Part shown: positions 15,327 through 25,279 of the stretch, piece after piece
How positions within the stretch are numbered: the stretch's first letter is position 1
Layout: the number at the start of each line of letters is the position of its first letter
Assembly (NCBI RefSeq): GCF_009831655.1
Contig: NZ_WRPA01000003.1
Span: 1-64,000, forward strand
Direction of reading: 5' to 3'
Source: Shewanella insulae
Lineage (GTDB): Bacteria; Pseudomonadota; Gammaproteobacteria; Enterobacterales; Shewanellaceae
DNA length: 64,000 nt
Made by a program: the position numbers and the translations under genes
Notes under the pieces: generated by a model
Told to the model about the DNA's origin: nothing
Databases searched by the model: none
What the model saw: the letters and a program-made list of their open reading frames with translations, nothing else

Positions 15327-18300
15327 CTATGCGTACTGTCTGCGACCTCTGCCTAGAAGCAGCAAGGTCAGTAAGGCGTACAGGCCAAGGGTACCGCCAT
15401 CACTCGACTCACTCGGTGGCTCGACTGGCACTATCGGCGCCGCTGTCACATTGACGGTAAATTGCGCCTGGGTGCTGAGCTCCCCGTCGCTAGCGGAGAT
15501 GACTATTGGGTATGCGCCGCTGGCGGTAAACTTCATCTCAAGCCGAGTGCCATCCAGGGTTAGCCCTTCGACACCCGTGGCCGATAACGTGAGGGCATCT
15601 CCCTCGGCGTCACTAAAGACCTGGCTGAGATCTATGGTGACCAGGGCGCTGCCCTGTTCGCTTAGTTGAGTCTGAACGTCGGCAATCGGGTTGGCCAACA
15701 CGGGCGCCGTGTTTTGTGGCACTTCCACAGGCTCAAGGCCTTTCACCTTTATCAGCGTCGCGCCGATATTGCGCTTAAGATCAGGAGTAGTTCCCAGTTC
15801 CAGCAGACCATAGTAGGTGGCGTCAGCCTCCAGTGGCTCTAGTGTCTGGCTATCGTCTAGGTAGCCATCGACGGTCAAGCTAATGTCAAAGATCTCATCT
15901 TGTGCCACCTGGCTTGGGGCCGTGATGTCGAAGCTCGCCTGGTTGCTGTAGTTCACATGGGTGATTTCCATTGTCACCTCGTCGGCCTCATCTTCGACTC
16001 TGCCCTCGTAGTTGTGGGCAAAGATCCAATAGTTACCCGTTGGCGGATTTTCGAGGATACAACGCTCCTTGGAGTCCACTTCACCACTCAGGCAGAGCAG
16101 GGAGTAGTACATCTCATAGGCATCTGGCATGCCGTCACCGTTTTCATCTATGCCAACATAGAGATCCATGTCGGGCGAGGTGGTGTCGGTTATCTCTACC
16201 ACCAGGCGTTTGGTGTAGGGCTTGACCACGGTCGGCACGCTGAAGATCACCTCTGGGTTCGAGTGTGGGCTGCCACGCTCGGCATCGTTAGATGAGCCGA
16301 TTGCGCTGCCGGTATAGGACTGCGCCTTAAACAGACCGAAGCCTTTGACCTGGAGTGAATTACTGCCCGAGGTGAAGATATCTTCTATGAGTATGCTGTT
16401 ATCGACATTATTTAGTTCGGCAGAGACTTCCTCGGCCACCTGACCCGCCTTGAAGCCTATGGTCGTCTGCAGGTGGGTGTCGCTCATGGTGGCATCAGCA
16501 TTATTAAGCTTGATGTAACCGTGGACCCATTCATCAACCAGGTTGATGTTGGCGGTGGCCTTGATGGTGAGTTCCTGAGATTCACCGGCATTCAGCGAGA
16601 AGTTCGCCGGGGTCACCTCCAGGGTGAAGCCAGGGTTGAGATACTCATACTCAGCCGTCCAGCTGCTGGCCTGGGTTGCGGTTACCGTGCGGGTCCAGGT
16701 GCAGTTGGAGATACACTGATTTTGCACCATGGAGCTGGTGTTAAGATTGGTTGGGTCGCCTCCTATTTCAGGGTTGGCCGCCAGATATCCAGCCTTGTCG
16801 ATATCCAGCAGCAGACCCGCCTTCAACGCCTGGTTGATACGCAGGCTCCCCGCGCCCTGGGCGAAGAAATCGGACCGTTCCAGTGTGCCATCAAAGTCAT
16901 CGTCCTTGTAGGTGGTCTGGTGGGCGGTACTCATGAAGGCAGACTGTGCCTGGGCTGGTGTCCAGTCTGGATGAGTCGCTTTCAGCAGCGCATAGGCACC
17001 AGCCACGTGAGGACTGGCCATGGAGGTACCAGAAAAGCTGACATATGGGATGTGGCCAATCTGTCCTTCAAAGATTCTGTCTTCGGCGTTGGCAGCGTAG
17101 ATGTTCACCCCTGGGGCGGCAATATCTGGCGAGAAGATATTGGTGTAGGGCAGGTTAGGGCCTCGAGAGGTAAATACGCCGGCGATATCGCCAAGACTTG
17201 GATCTCTTGTGGTCTCTGTGGCTGCAATTGTTGCCTGATGACCTTCACCGCTTGCCAACCATAGTGTCAGGCGCTCACCGTTATCGGCATCAAGGTGAAT
17301 AGCAGGTAATACATGATTGTCATGGTTGAGTGAGTCAGCACCGCCTGGCATGTTAATCAAAATCATGCCGCCGGCGCCGCCTTCCTTAACATTGATCCCC
17401 TTGCGGACCCTGGCGTTAACGCCGCGCTCGCAGACGACGATCTCACCGTCGAAGCTACCGGTCTCGAAAGGGTCGGTGCACTGGGCGTTGTCCGGGTCGA
17501 CACTGGCCGCCAGAATCACCTTGCCGGTAACGCCTTTGGTCACGCCATAGCCCGTCATGTCGCCTGGTGGCGTCTCGCCGCCGCTCATGTTGGTGAGGGA
17601 TTTCTGTTTGAACTCTAGGTCGTGGCTATAGGCGGCGACCGTCGTCACCCAGGGGGCGTTGCCCGGCGAGCCTATGGTGCTGGCGCTCGGGCCCGCGTTA
17701 CCCGCGGCCACGGCCACATGAATACCCGCCTCGCGGGCGTTCAGGAAGGCTTCGGCATCGATGGAGGACCAAGGATCTCTGGCCGAGCCGCCCACAGAGT
17801 AGTTGAGCACCTGAACCCCGTTCTCTATGGCATGTTCAATCGCCTTGAGGGTGAATTCCGGATAACAGGAGCCGGCATCGTCACACACCTGGTATGACAC
17901 CAGGTTGGCATGGGGAGCCACGCCGCTGATGGCGTCGAATTCGAAGTCACTCTTCTCGGCGATGACTGTGCCATCTTCCTCAGTTACCTGCAGATAGAAG
18001 TTGACGTCGTGCAATATGTTGCCCGTTGCGGTAGAGGCTACGTGGGAGCCATGACCATTGAAGTCATAGCCAACCTGGGTCTTATTTTCTAAGTCGTCAT
18101 AGTTGGGATCGTCCAGGCTATCGGCCGTGTCTAGACGATGTTGGACCAGCTCGGGATAGCTGATGATGCCGATGAGTTTGCCGTTACAAAACTGACTATA
18201 CTGCTGGCAGTCACCGAGATACTGGCCGTCCCCCAGTGGGTTCTTGTGCTGATAACCGTCGGCGCCCACCTCGGCAAAGGAGGGGTGATTGGCGTTGATC

Positions 18301-18929
18301 CCTGTGTCCATCACGCCGACGATAACCCCTTCGCCCTTTGTCGCCGAGGCGGTTTCATCGCCCTGCCAGACCTGCTTGGCGCCGATAAACTCAGGCCCGG
18401 TGGAGGTTTGAATATAGTGCAGACCTATGGGCTCGACGCTCAGAACCTCGGGGTCTTTGGCTATGATGTCGGCCTCACCCGGTTTAAGTTTCACCGCCAT
18501 GGCGTTGACGATCAGCTGGTATTCCTGGGTGGGGGTAAGAATACGTTTGAGTTTGCCGTTTAGTCTCTGCTTGACCTTGGCTTGCAGCTGCTTCAGGTAG
18601 CCTCTGTACTGCAGACTGGCCTTAGATTGGCTGTTTAGCAGGCCAGATGCCTGCTTGTTCGCCTGGTTGACCTGAATGTTGGTGGCGGCGAAGCCCGCCA
18701 GTGAGCCATCATAGCTGGCGACCGGGGCCTCCTTGAAACGGACGAAGTACATGCCATCGCTGCGTTGTTTATCGGCGCGTTCGAGTTTTAGTTTTTCTTG
18801 GCCGGGAATAATGGTTTGCACTGGCTTGGTACCATCGCTAAAGCCAGAGGCGCTAGGGTCGGCATAGCATGTGCTGGCGATGGCAACCGAGAGTGCACTC
18901 AGTAACAAATTTCTACGACTTGATTTCAT
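15327..18929 (-). CDS. Secreted S8 subtilase with PA domain and GlyGly-CTERM tail
   Basis: A 1,200-residue exported serine protease. The ATG at 18929 (MKSSRRNLLLSALSVAIAS) gives a clean signal peptide; an upstream frame to 18986 has none. Order: propeptide (about 25-185), peptidase S8 domain with Asp208 (VMDTGIN), His293 (GHGSHVAS), Asn411 (VAAGNAGP) and Ser636 (SGTSMASPHVAG), and a PA-like insert between Asn and Ser (about 465-550). Fibronectin-like and prepeptidase-type beta modules follow, then a cadherin-like module and the GlyGly-CTERM tail (SSDGGTLG, hydrophobic, RGRRQ). The complete triad indicates an active endoprotease. It follows the pseudo-subtilase gene by 76 bp in the same direction, so the two are probably one operon. 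Confidence 0.93.
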   Translation of the reverse strand: MKSSRRNLLLSALSVAIASTCYADPSASGFSDGTKPVQTIIPGQEKLKLERADKQRSDGMYFVRFKEAPVASYDGSLAGFAATNIQVNQANKQASGLLNSQSKASLQYRGYLKQLQAKVKQRLNGKLKRILTPTQEYQLIVNAMAVKLKPGEADIIAKDPEVLSVEPIGLHYIQTSTGPEFIGAKQVWQGDETASATKGEGVIVGVMDTGINANHPSFAEVGADGYQHKNPLGDGQYLGDCQQYSQFCNGKLIGIISYPELVQHRLDTADSLDDPNYDDLENKTQVGYDFNGHGSHVASTATGNILHDVNFYLQVTEEDGTVIAEKSDFEFDAISGVAPHANLVSYQVCDDAGSCYPEFTLKAIEHAIENGVQVLNYSVGGSARDPWSSIDAEAFLNAREAGIHVAVAAGNAGPSASTIGSPGNAPWVTTVAAYSHDLEFKQKSLTNMSGGETPPGDMTGYGVTKGVTGKVILAASVDPDNAQCTDPFETGSFDGEIVVCERGVNARVRKGINVKEGGAGGMILINMPGGADSLNHDNHVLPAIHLDADNGERLTLWLASGEGHQATIAATETTRDPSLGDIAGVFTSRGPNLPYTNIFSPDIAAPGVNIYAANAEDRIFEGQIGHIPYVSFSGTSMASPHVAGAYALLKATHPDWTPAQAQSAFMSTAHQTTYKDDDFDGTLERSDFFAQGAGSLRINQALKAGLLLDIDKAGYLAANPEIGGDPTNLNTSSMVQNQCISNCTWTRTVTATQASSWTAEYEYLNPGFTLEVTPANFSLNAGESQELTIKATANINLVDEWVHGYIKLNNADATMSDTHLQTTIGFKAGQVAEEVSAELNNVDNSILIEDIFTSGSNSLQVKGFGLFKAQSYTGSAIGSSNDAERGSPHSNPEVIFSVPTVVKPYTKRLVVEITDTTSPDMDLYVGIDENGDGMPDAYEMYYSLLCLSGEVDSKERCILENPPTGNYWIFAHNYEGRVEDEADEVTMEITHVNYSNQASFDITAPSQVAQDEIFDISLTVDGYLDDSQTLEPLEADATYYGLLELGTTPDLKRNIGATLIKVKGLEPVEVPQNTAPVLANPIADVQTQLSEQGSALVTIDLSQVFSDAEGDALTLSATGVEGLTLDGTRLEMKFTASGAYPIVISASDGELSTQAQFTVNVTAAPIVPVEPPSESSDGGTLGLYALLTLLLLGRGRRQYA

Positions 18930-19005
18930 TTGAATACCTAAATAGTGGCGAAAAGCGGGATAGCCACCATTGGCTATCCCAATCATGTGATTACGCAGGA
19001 GGTGC

Positions 19006-22000
19006 CTAGCGGCGGCGACGAGCCATGGCTGTCAGACCCAGCAGCAGAGATAGCCAGCCCAGGGCACCACCATCGTCACCCTCTGGTGCCTGGCTCGCTT
19101 CAATCTGCAGCATGTGGCTAACCTCATGCTCACCGTCGGAGGCGATGATGGTCAGTGGATGACTGCCTTCGCTGTCGACCAGGCCGGTTACCTGGGTGCC
19201 AGAGATGCTCAGGGCGGCGAAGCTGCTGCCTTCGACCCGGTAGCTCAGGCTGTTGCCTTCCATGTCGGTGAACAGGCCGTTCACATCCAGGTTGAAGCTG
19301 GCTGAGTTGCCCGAGGCAAAGCTAAGCGCTGGCACCATGAGTGAGGCGGCCACGGCTTGATTGAGCTCTGGCGCTACATCATTGGTGTCGAGCAAAGTGA
19401 CAGTCAGGATCTCGGTTTCGCCTATGCTGTTGCCGCGCTGTGGCGTGACCCTGACCTCGAACTCGCGGGTGTTCTCGAAATCCAGGGCCTCGGGGTTAGC
19501 CACATAGAGCTCGAAGGTCTCCTGATTGATCGCAAACGGCGTACCCACGAGGGTATTGGTGATATGCAGTTCGAAGGCGGTGTATTCACTCGACCCTGAG
19601 GTAAAGAAGCCCTGGGTATCTAAGGCAATCTCGCCGACGACTGTACCTAGCCCGGCATTTTCCTCGACGCTGAAGACCTGTCTGGCCTTGGCCTTAGCAA
19701 TCACAGAGCCGTCATCGTCCAGCAGTGCATTGTAGCCAATCTGCATGAAATCGTCGTTGAGGCTCACCACCATGAAGCCCTTAGGATCGGGAATTTGACC
19801 GAAGCCGCCTAGCTCAGAGGTGCCCACTGAGGCGATATAGACCTCCTCGCCAGCCTGGGCTGTATAGGTCTGCTGGAAGTCCAGCTCACCGACCACCTGG
19901 TCGTCAGCCTTACCGGCGAAACCTATCTTGAGCGAACGGTCGAATACGGTTTCAGAGCACACCTCTTCGCCGCTGAACCAGTCCAGGTAGCAAGATTCCT
20001 CTGTGGTATAGCTGCCACCCTTGATAGGGTTGAACTGAGTGATAGGCTCATATTGCGCCTTGCCCGTGTGACGATCGGTTTCGATATGAAAACCGAAGTT
20101 TTGGTCGAAATCCTCGACGCTATCCAGTTCGTGGTGGAACATATCCTCCAGGCAGACCTGGGACACGATATTTCTGCCGTTGTTGGCAAAGAAGGTCGGT
20201 AGTGACGACTCCTTATAACGACCCGTTGGATTGGTATAGTCGTAAGGCTGGTTGAGATCGATCACATAGGTGGTGGGTTGTCCCTTGTCGTTGAGGGCGA
20301 CGAAGGGTTGATTCACCTTCTGAGCATCTTCATAGATATAGGCGCCTTCGAAGCTCTTGTCCCAGCCGTTCTCCTTGACCGTGGCTTCATAGAAGAGGTC
20401 ATAGGTAAACAGGCGTGGGCCACGTTCGAAGAAGTTGGGTAGGGCCACGTCCGCAGGTTGAAACAGGCTGACGGCGATATTGAGCTTCTTACCCGTCACG
20501 CTGCACTGGGCGTCATCATAGACAGCGCCACCGACGGCCTTGATCATGTGCCCCTTTAGGCCCTGTAGCTTCTCCGGCAGGGTCGGGTTTTGCAGCAGCA
20601 GTGGGTAGGCCTGGTAGGTGGTCGGCGTGTTCGATTCGTTAACGAACGAAGCCACATAGGCCTGATAGTTCAGCGAGCCATGCTCGGTATCGGGATAGAG
20701 TTCGCGGCCCCAATTCAGGTGCTCCCATTCTGTCTCTCCTAAATCTGGGTTATAGCCCAGGTAGCTAGGGTACTCGATGGCGTTGGGTTTCTTGGTGACG
20801 CTGGTGTTGCTGCGCGCCTTCACCATCCAGCCCAGGTTGATCTCGGGCTGATCATCGGCGCTTAGGCTGATGTAGCCGTTAAGCTCGGTGGCCTTGAGGT
20901 TGGCATCCACGTGGTCACCTGTGCCCATCAGTGGCCACTGGGGCAGCTTGTCGCCCGCTAAGGTCAGGGTGAGCGGCAGGATAACGCTCGAATGCGCCGG
21001 AATGTTCACGCTCTCTGGCAGGCTCAGGGTCAGTGCCTCGTGGGCGGCCTTGTCACCCGTCATCTTGTAGGTGAGCTGATAGGTTTGTGCCGTATCAGAG
21101 AGGTTTCTCAGGGTGATACGCTTGTGCAGCGTCTTGCTTTGGGCGACCTCATGCATGCCAAACTGTACATAGGGCTGGTTGCTGCTGGTCTCCCAGGCGA
21201 CGATAGGCGAGGCGATGGCGCTGCTGAGGTTTTCGAGGCCATGGCCCATGGCATAGAGCTCTGCCGGGGTAACGCCGTCACTCTCCAGGATTGAAGAGAT
21301 ATCTGCGGTATTGGCCAGCAGGGCCTTGATCTCGGCGGGGCCGAAGCCTGGATGTTGACTCTTGATCACAGCTGCCGCTGCCGCGATGCGCGCCGCGCCG
21401 GTGAGGGCGCCGCTGCGACTACCTAGCTTGGCGGCGGTCTCATCTGAGTTTGAGATCTTGGCGACAGGCTGATCATCGGTAAAGGTGACTATCTCTGGCT
21501 TAAGGGCCTGGGAGCCGCGCACCGGGCCCATAGGTGCCCAGTCGGGAATGACCTTGCTCTCACCATCTTCGCCATGGTTGACGGCGCCGACGGTAATGGC
21601 CGATGTGGCGCTACCTTCGCTGGAGATCCAGTTGCGATGTTTCGCCTCGGCATCGCCGAAGAGGGAGTACTGCCCCAGATTACCGGCATGGGTCACCACT
21701 GTCATGCCTTGAGCCGAGACGCGCTCGATCAGCATCTGCAGCAGGCTAAGGGAGGCGTTGCCGTCGATGTCGAAGAAGGCGCCTGCGCCCGCCGCGTCGA
21801 TTAAGGCGATATCCAGATGATCGCTGGTGTCGCCATCCTGGTTAGGATCCATGGCATGTTCAAAGGCCGAGACAATCGAGTTCAGGCTAGGGCCTGAAGC
21901 TGAGACCCTGCCGTTTTTCTCCATCACGTTGTACACCTTGTAGGCGTGTAACTTGGCACCCGGAGCGAGCTGATGCACTATGCTGGCGATCTCTGTGCCC

Positions 22001-22761
22001 GTACCTGTGGGGTAGACCCAGCCATTCCAAGACTCATAGTCGAGGTTTTGATCTATCGGGTTGGCATCGTTGCCATAGTTTTCGCTGACAAAGTCCCAGC
22101 CCCCGGCCACGACCTCTGTGGGGAAACCCGCATACTCGATGGCGCCATTTTCAAGGGCTTCCAGGTAGCTGCCAGCCGGTGGCGGCGTCTCGGGATCGTT
22201 ATCTTCACCATAGACGCCAGAACCGCCGAAGATGGGCAGTGTATAGTCGATACCGGTAGAGATGATGGCGATGCTGACGCCTGTGCCCGCGGTCTCTTTA
22301 CCCGTGTAGGGGCTCATCAACTCGATCTCTTGTTCGCTGAGGCTGCCGGCGTCTTGGCTGGCGATGCGTGAGCGAGCCTGGGCTATGGAGGCCTGCTCGC
22401 TAAAAAGCTGCTCGCCGTGGAAGATCTGGGCGATAGTGTCTAGTTCGCGGATCTTGGCCAGTTTATCTTGCTGCACCTCGACGGTGACAGTATTGGCCAG
22501 CAGATGAGTGCTGCCCAGCAGATGTGCCTGTGGGTCTATGGCCTGGATCTGCTTAAGTAGCTGAGCCTGTTGGCTGAGTACCTCCTGGGCACTGAGCTGG
22601 CCAGCGGCTTTTTCTGTCTGTGCTAGTGAGAAAGTGTAGGTTGCCCTGGTCTGCGCCTGCTCGATGCCAAAGGCCGAGTTCGATTCTGTCTTGGCCTGCA
22701 GGGCACCGGAGAGAATGGCGGTCGAGACGCACAATGCTAGGGTGCATTTAGTAAATTTCAT
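19006..22761 (-). CDS. Triad-less S8 subtilase homologue (pseudoprotease) with GlyGly-CTERM tail
   Basis: A 1,251-residue exported protein. Signal peptide KCTLALCVSTAILSGALQA is followed by a propeptide-like part, a subtilase-fold domain, a PA-like region, a cadherin-like module and a GlyGly-CTERM tail (DDGGALGWLSLLL, then RRRR). The fold is intact but the three catalytic positions are changed: AIISTGIDY has Ser168 where Asp is expected (codon 22258-22260), GTGTEIAS has Thr254 for His (22000-22002), and SGALTGAARIAA has Leu453 for Ser (21403-21405). The oxyanion Asn is kept (HAGN, Asn361). The frame is open throughout, so it is not a decayed gene. It is probably a non-proteolytic binding or regulatory protein, perhaps partnered with the active subtilase downstream. 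Confidence 0.88.
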   Translation of the reverse strand: MKFTKCTLALCVSTAILSGALQAKTESNSAFGIEQAQTRATYTFSLAQTEKAAGQLSAQEVLSQQAQLLKQIQAIDPQAHLLGSTHLLANTVTVEVQQDKLAKIRELDTIAQIFHGEQLFSEQASIAQARSRIASQDAGSLSEQEIELMSPYTGKETAGTGVSIAIISTGIDYTLPIFGGSGVYGEDNDPETPPPAGSYLEALENGAIEYAGFPTEVVAGGWDFVSENYGNDANPIDQNLDYESWNGWVYPTGTGTEIASIVHQLAPGAKLHAYKVYNVMEKNGRVSASGPSLNSIVSAFEHAMDPNQDGDTSDHLDIALIDAAGAGAFFDIDGNASLSLLQMLIERVSAQGMTVVTHAGNLGQYSLFGDAEAKHRNWISSEGSATSAITVGAVNHGEDGESKVIPDWAPMGPVRGSQALKPEIVTFTDDQPVAKISNSDETAAKLGSRSGALTGAARIAAAAAVIKSQHPGFGPAEIKALLANTADISSILESDGVTPAELYAMGHGLENLSSAIASPIVAWETSSNQPYVQFGMHEVAQSKTLHKRITLRNLSDTAQTYQLTYKMTGDKAAHEALTLSLPESVNIPAHSSVILPLTLTLAGDKLPQWPLMGTGDHVDANLKATELNGYISLSADDQPEINLGWMVKARSNTSVTKKPNAIEYPSYLGYNPDLGETEWEHLNWGRELYPDTEHGSLNYQAYVASFVNESNTPTTYQAYPLLLQNPTLPEKLQGLKGHMIKAVGGAVYDDAQCSVTGKKLNIAVSLFQPADVALPNFFERGPRLFTYDLFYEATVKENGWDKSFEGAYIYEDAQKVNQPFVALNDKGQPTTYVIDLNQPYDYTNPTGRYKESSLPTFFANNGRNIVSQVCLEDMFHHELDSVEDFDQNFGFHIETDRHTGKAQYEPITQFNPIKGGSYTTEESCYLDWFSGEEVCSETVFDRSLKIGFAGKADDQVVGELDFQQTYTAQAGEEVYIASVGTSELGGFGQIPDPKGFMVVSLNDDFMQIGYNALLDDDGSVIAKAKARQVFSVEENAGLGTVVGEIALDTQGFFTSGSSEYTAFELHITNTLVGTPFAINQETFELYVANPEALDFENTREFEVRVTPQRGNSIGETEILTVTLLDTNDVAPELNQAVAASLMVPALSFASGNSASFNLDVNGLFTDMEGNSLSYRVEGSSFAALSISGTQVTGLVDSEGSHPLTIIASDGEHEVSHMLQIEASQAPEGDDGGALGWLSLLLGLTAMARRRR

Positions 22762-22941
22762 GTCCTTTCCTTCTTGTTATTGTGTGCTGTCGAGTCAATG
22801 GATTTGACTGTCACAATTTAATAACCTGAAGGTAATAAGCGCACAACGAAGGGCGTCTCGATTATTCGCCGTTTTTTGTTCTATGAGGGCATTTTTTATC
22901 TCTTAAAAATGTCTAATCCAAATTAGATCAATTAGTTAAAT

Positions 22942-25032
22942 CTATTCTGTTACTAACTTATAACCGAAGACATCGGCCTCGTTGGCCAGTTTTAGAGTGA
23001 CCAGGAAGGAGTTGCCATCTGCCGGCGAGAGGCCAAAAAACTTGCGTACGGCATCTGGGGCAAAACTTTGCACTAACTCGGGTATGTGGTCCTTCTCGGC
23101 AAGAGAGATACGCATGATGGCGTCGCGCTCGGCGTCACGGCTCAAGAAATAGAGATAGCCCTGCTCATAGTAGAAGGCGCCATAGTCATACTTGGCTAAC
23201 TTGTCGGTGACTAGGGTCATCTCGTCTGTGGTGCGGTCCAGATGCCAGATGCCGTTCTGGTCGAATTTGGATAGATAGAGGTGGTTAGCATCTCGGCCTT
23301 CGATGGCGTAGACCCCCTGCTTCTGGGTGATCGTTTCAAGCCTACCGGATTTGACATCCAGCTTATAGATACCGTTACTGTCTTTTGAAAAACCCTTGAA
23401 GTAGAGGGCATTACCATCGGCAGACCAACTGAGGTTATCGGCCTCGATGCCCTGGATATCGATGGCGCGATAGTTTTCCGATTCTATGTTACCTATGTAG
23501 AGGGTGCGGCCCGTATCTGTGATGATGTTGACCGCAAAGTCTGCGCTGACGGGGGAGACAGCGGGTACGCCTACATTGCCAAGGGAGTGGGTGATGTTCT
23601 TACTGCTCACCTTGTTGTTGCGCCAGATGGACCAGAGGGCGGAGCGGTTAGAGAGAAACAGGATATCGCCATTAGCCTTGGCATACTTGCCGTACATATC
23701 TCGGGATGAGGAGGAGATGCGCCTGAGTTGCTTGCCATCACCGTAGGCCTGTTGGGTGATGTACTCCTTGGAGATATGTTCGGTCACATAGAGCATGGCA
23801 TTGTTGTCGGACACGCTGAGGCTGCTGGGGAGGCCAGCGTGTGCCAGCGGTGCCAGCTGGCTGCCGTCCTTACGAATGCGGGAGATGATGGCCGCCGCGC
23901 CGTCGAGATTATTAACATAGAAGAGTTGATCTCGGGTCGAGTAGTCGAAATCGACTATGCTGGGGCTATTTTGGATCAACTCATGCTCAATTCCATTGCC
24001 ATCCTGTAGTACCAGGTTGAGCAGATTGGATGCCGCCCGCTCGCGAATAAAGGCCAGCTGGGTATCTTGCTCCAGCCATTTGGGCGCGTAATCTATCTCG
24101 TTCTTGTCGGGAAAACTCACCTGTTGGTGCTGTTGTGTATCGAACGAGTAGGCCATCAGGGCCACGCGGTCTTGCATCTTCTTGGCGTAGAGCAGGCGGT
24201 TGTCATCGATTCCGGACCAGGAGACGATACGCTTATAGGGAATATAGAAGCAGTCGGAGGCGATCAGCTGGTCGGTATTGTCCAAAAGATTTCTGACCCT
24301 GACCTGACAGCCGCCGGCCTGGTCGAGTCGTACATAGGCTAGTTTGTCGTCGGAGAGCGACCAGGCGGGGGAGGCCTCTTCATTGTTTTCGAAGGAGATA
24401 AGAGTGAGCGGCGCGTCGAGCTGACTCAGTTCCTTGATATAGATCTTGCCGCTCAGGGAGTTGTCTCGCCACTGCATGGCGAGGCGCTGACCATCATGGG
24501 ACACGGCGATATGCTCCTCGACCCCACCATAGTTAGTCACCTTTAGCTTGGTCTCTGTGACCAGGGGGGACAGAGGCTCGCTCGGCACCTGTTGCTCGCT
24601 CGAGAAGTGGTTAAACCCCAGCCATAGGAGCAGGGTGGCGACGAGGGAAATGGCAATAAAGATGGCATAACGGGTATAGGAGCCAGAGGGGCCAGAGCTT
24701 GCTTGGGTGTCGATAGGCTGTACCGCCAGGGTGAGCTGGTAGCCGAGCTTAGGCAGGGTATTAAACACCTCTTCCTCGACGCCTAATTCTTTAAAGGTCT
24801 TTCTCAGTACCCAGATACCGTTGGTGAAGCCCTTCTTGCCGACCCCTTCGTTGCCAAGCCAGATGCTGTCTATCGCCTGCTCCCGCGAGACGACATTGTC
24901 AGGGCTGTCGATGAAGAGCATCAAGAGTTCGAAGACTTTGGAGGAGAGTTTTATGCTGCTGTCTGCGTGTTTTAATGACATTAACTTGCAGTCGAGTTCG
25001 CATCCGCCAATTTGGTAGCTGAGTTTGGTCAT
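22942..25032 (-). CDS. ToxR/CadC-type membrane transcriptional regulator
   Basis: A 696-residue one-component regulator. Residues 1-103 form a winged-helix DNA-binding domain of the OmpR/ToxR class (KLSSKVFELLMLFIDSPDNVVSREQAIDSIW, with LPKLGYQL at its end). A single membrane helix follows (about 121-141, IFIAISLVATLLLWLGF). The periplasmic part is about 550 residues of TolB/WD40-like propeller repeats (SWSADGNALYF and SWSGIDDNRLLY style phrases). Such proteins sense periplasmic conditions and act directly on DNA. It lies 180 bp upstream of the pseudo-subtilase gene in the same direction, so control of the two subtilases is a reasonable but unproven guess. Confidence 0.85.
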   Translation of the reverse strand: MTKLSYQIGGCELDCKLMSLKHADSSIKLSSKVFELLMLFIDSPDNVVSREQAIDSIWLGNEGVGKKGFTNGIWVLRKTFKELGVEEEVFNTLPKLGYQLTLAVQPIDTQASSGPSGSYTRYAIFIAISLVATLLLWLGFNHFSSEQQVPSEPLSPLVTETKLKVTNYGGVEEHIAVSHDGQRLAMQWRDNSLSGKIYIKELSQLDAPLTLISFENNEEASPAWSLSDDKLAYVRLDQAGGCQVRVRNLLDNTDQLIASDCFYIPYKRIVSWSGIDDNRLLYAKKMQDRVALMAYSFDTQQHQQVSFPDKNEIDYAPKWLEQDTQLAFIRERAASNLLNLVLQDGNGIEHELIQNSPSIVDFDYSTRDQLFYVNNLDGAAAIISRIRKDGSQLAPLAHAGLPSSLSVSDNNAMLYVTEHISKEYITQQAYGDGKQLRRISSSSRDMYGKYAKANGDILFLSNRSALWSIWRNNKVSSKNITHSLGNVGVPAVSPVSADFAVNIITDTGRTLYIGNIESENYRAIDIQGIEADNLSWSADGNALYFKGFSKDSNGIYKLDVKSGRLETITQKQGVYAIEGRDANHLYLSKFDQNGIWHLDRTTDEMTLVTDKLAKYDYGAFYYEQGYLYFLSRDAERDAIMRISLAEKDHIPELVQSFAPDAVRKFFGLSPADGNSFLVTLKLANEADVFGYKLVTE

Positions 25033-25093
25033 TAAGCTAGGGTCCGTACACTGTTGTTATTCTTATGTGAACATCATAGGGGGAGAGTCGAGC

Positions 25094-25109
25094 AGGGCTC
25101 AAGAGCCCT
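25094..25109. promoter_or_regulatory. Short palindrome upstream of the ToxR-like gene
   Basis: AGGGCTC, AA, GAGCCCT is a perfect 7-bp inverted repeat in the gap between two divergent genes. There is no T-run after it. It could be an operator. Confidence 0.3.
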
Positions 25110-25279
25110 TGAATAGTTATTATTAAAGCAATCTCTAACATACTGTTTATTAACGGTTTCAAAAGGTTACAATTTGCTACAAAGCGGTAAATATGCCGCC
25201 TGTCGCCATCTCTCGACCGGCTGACCTACACTGAGTAGATAGGTTTTGCGGGCATTTCGGCCCCAATGGAGTGAAAGTG

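Noticed and set aside
19006..22761. Reading the triad-less subtilase as a pseudogene
   Set aside because: The frame is intact over 1,251 codons with signal peptide and sorting tail, and the changes are substitutions rather than stops or frameshifts.
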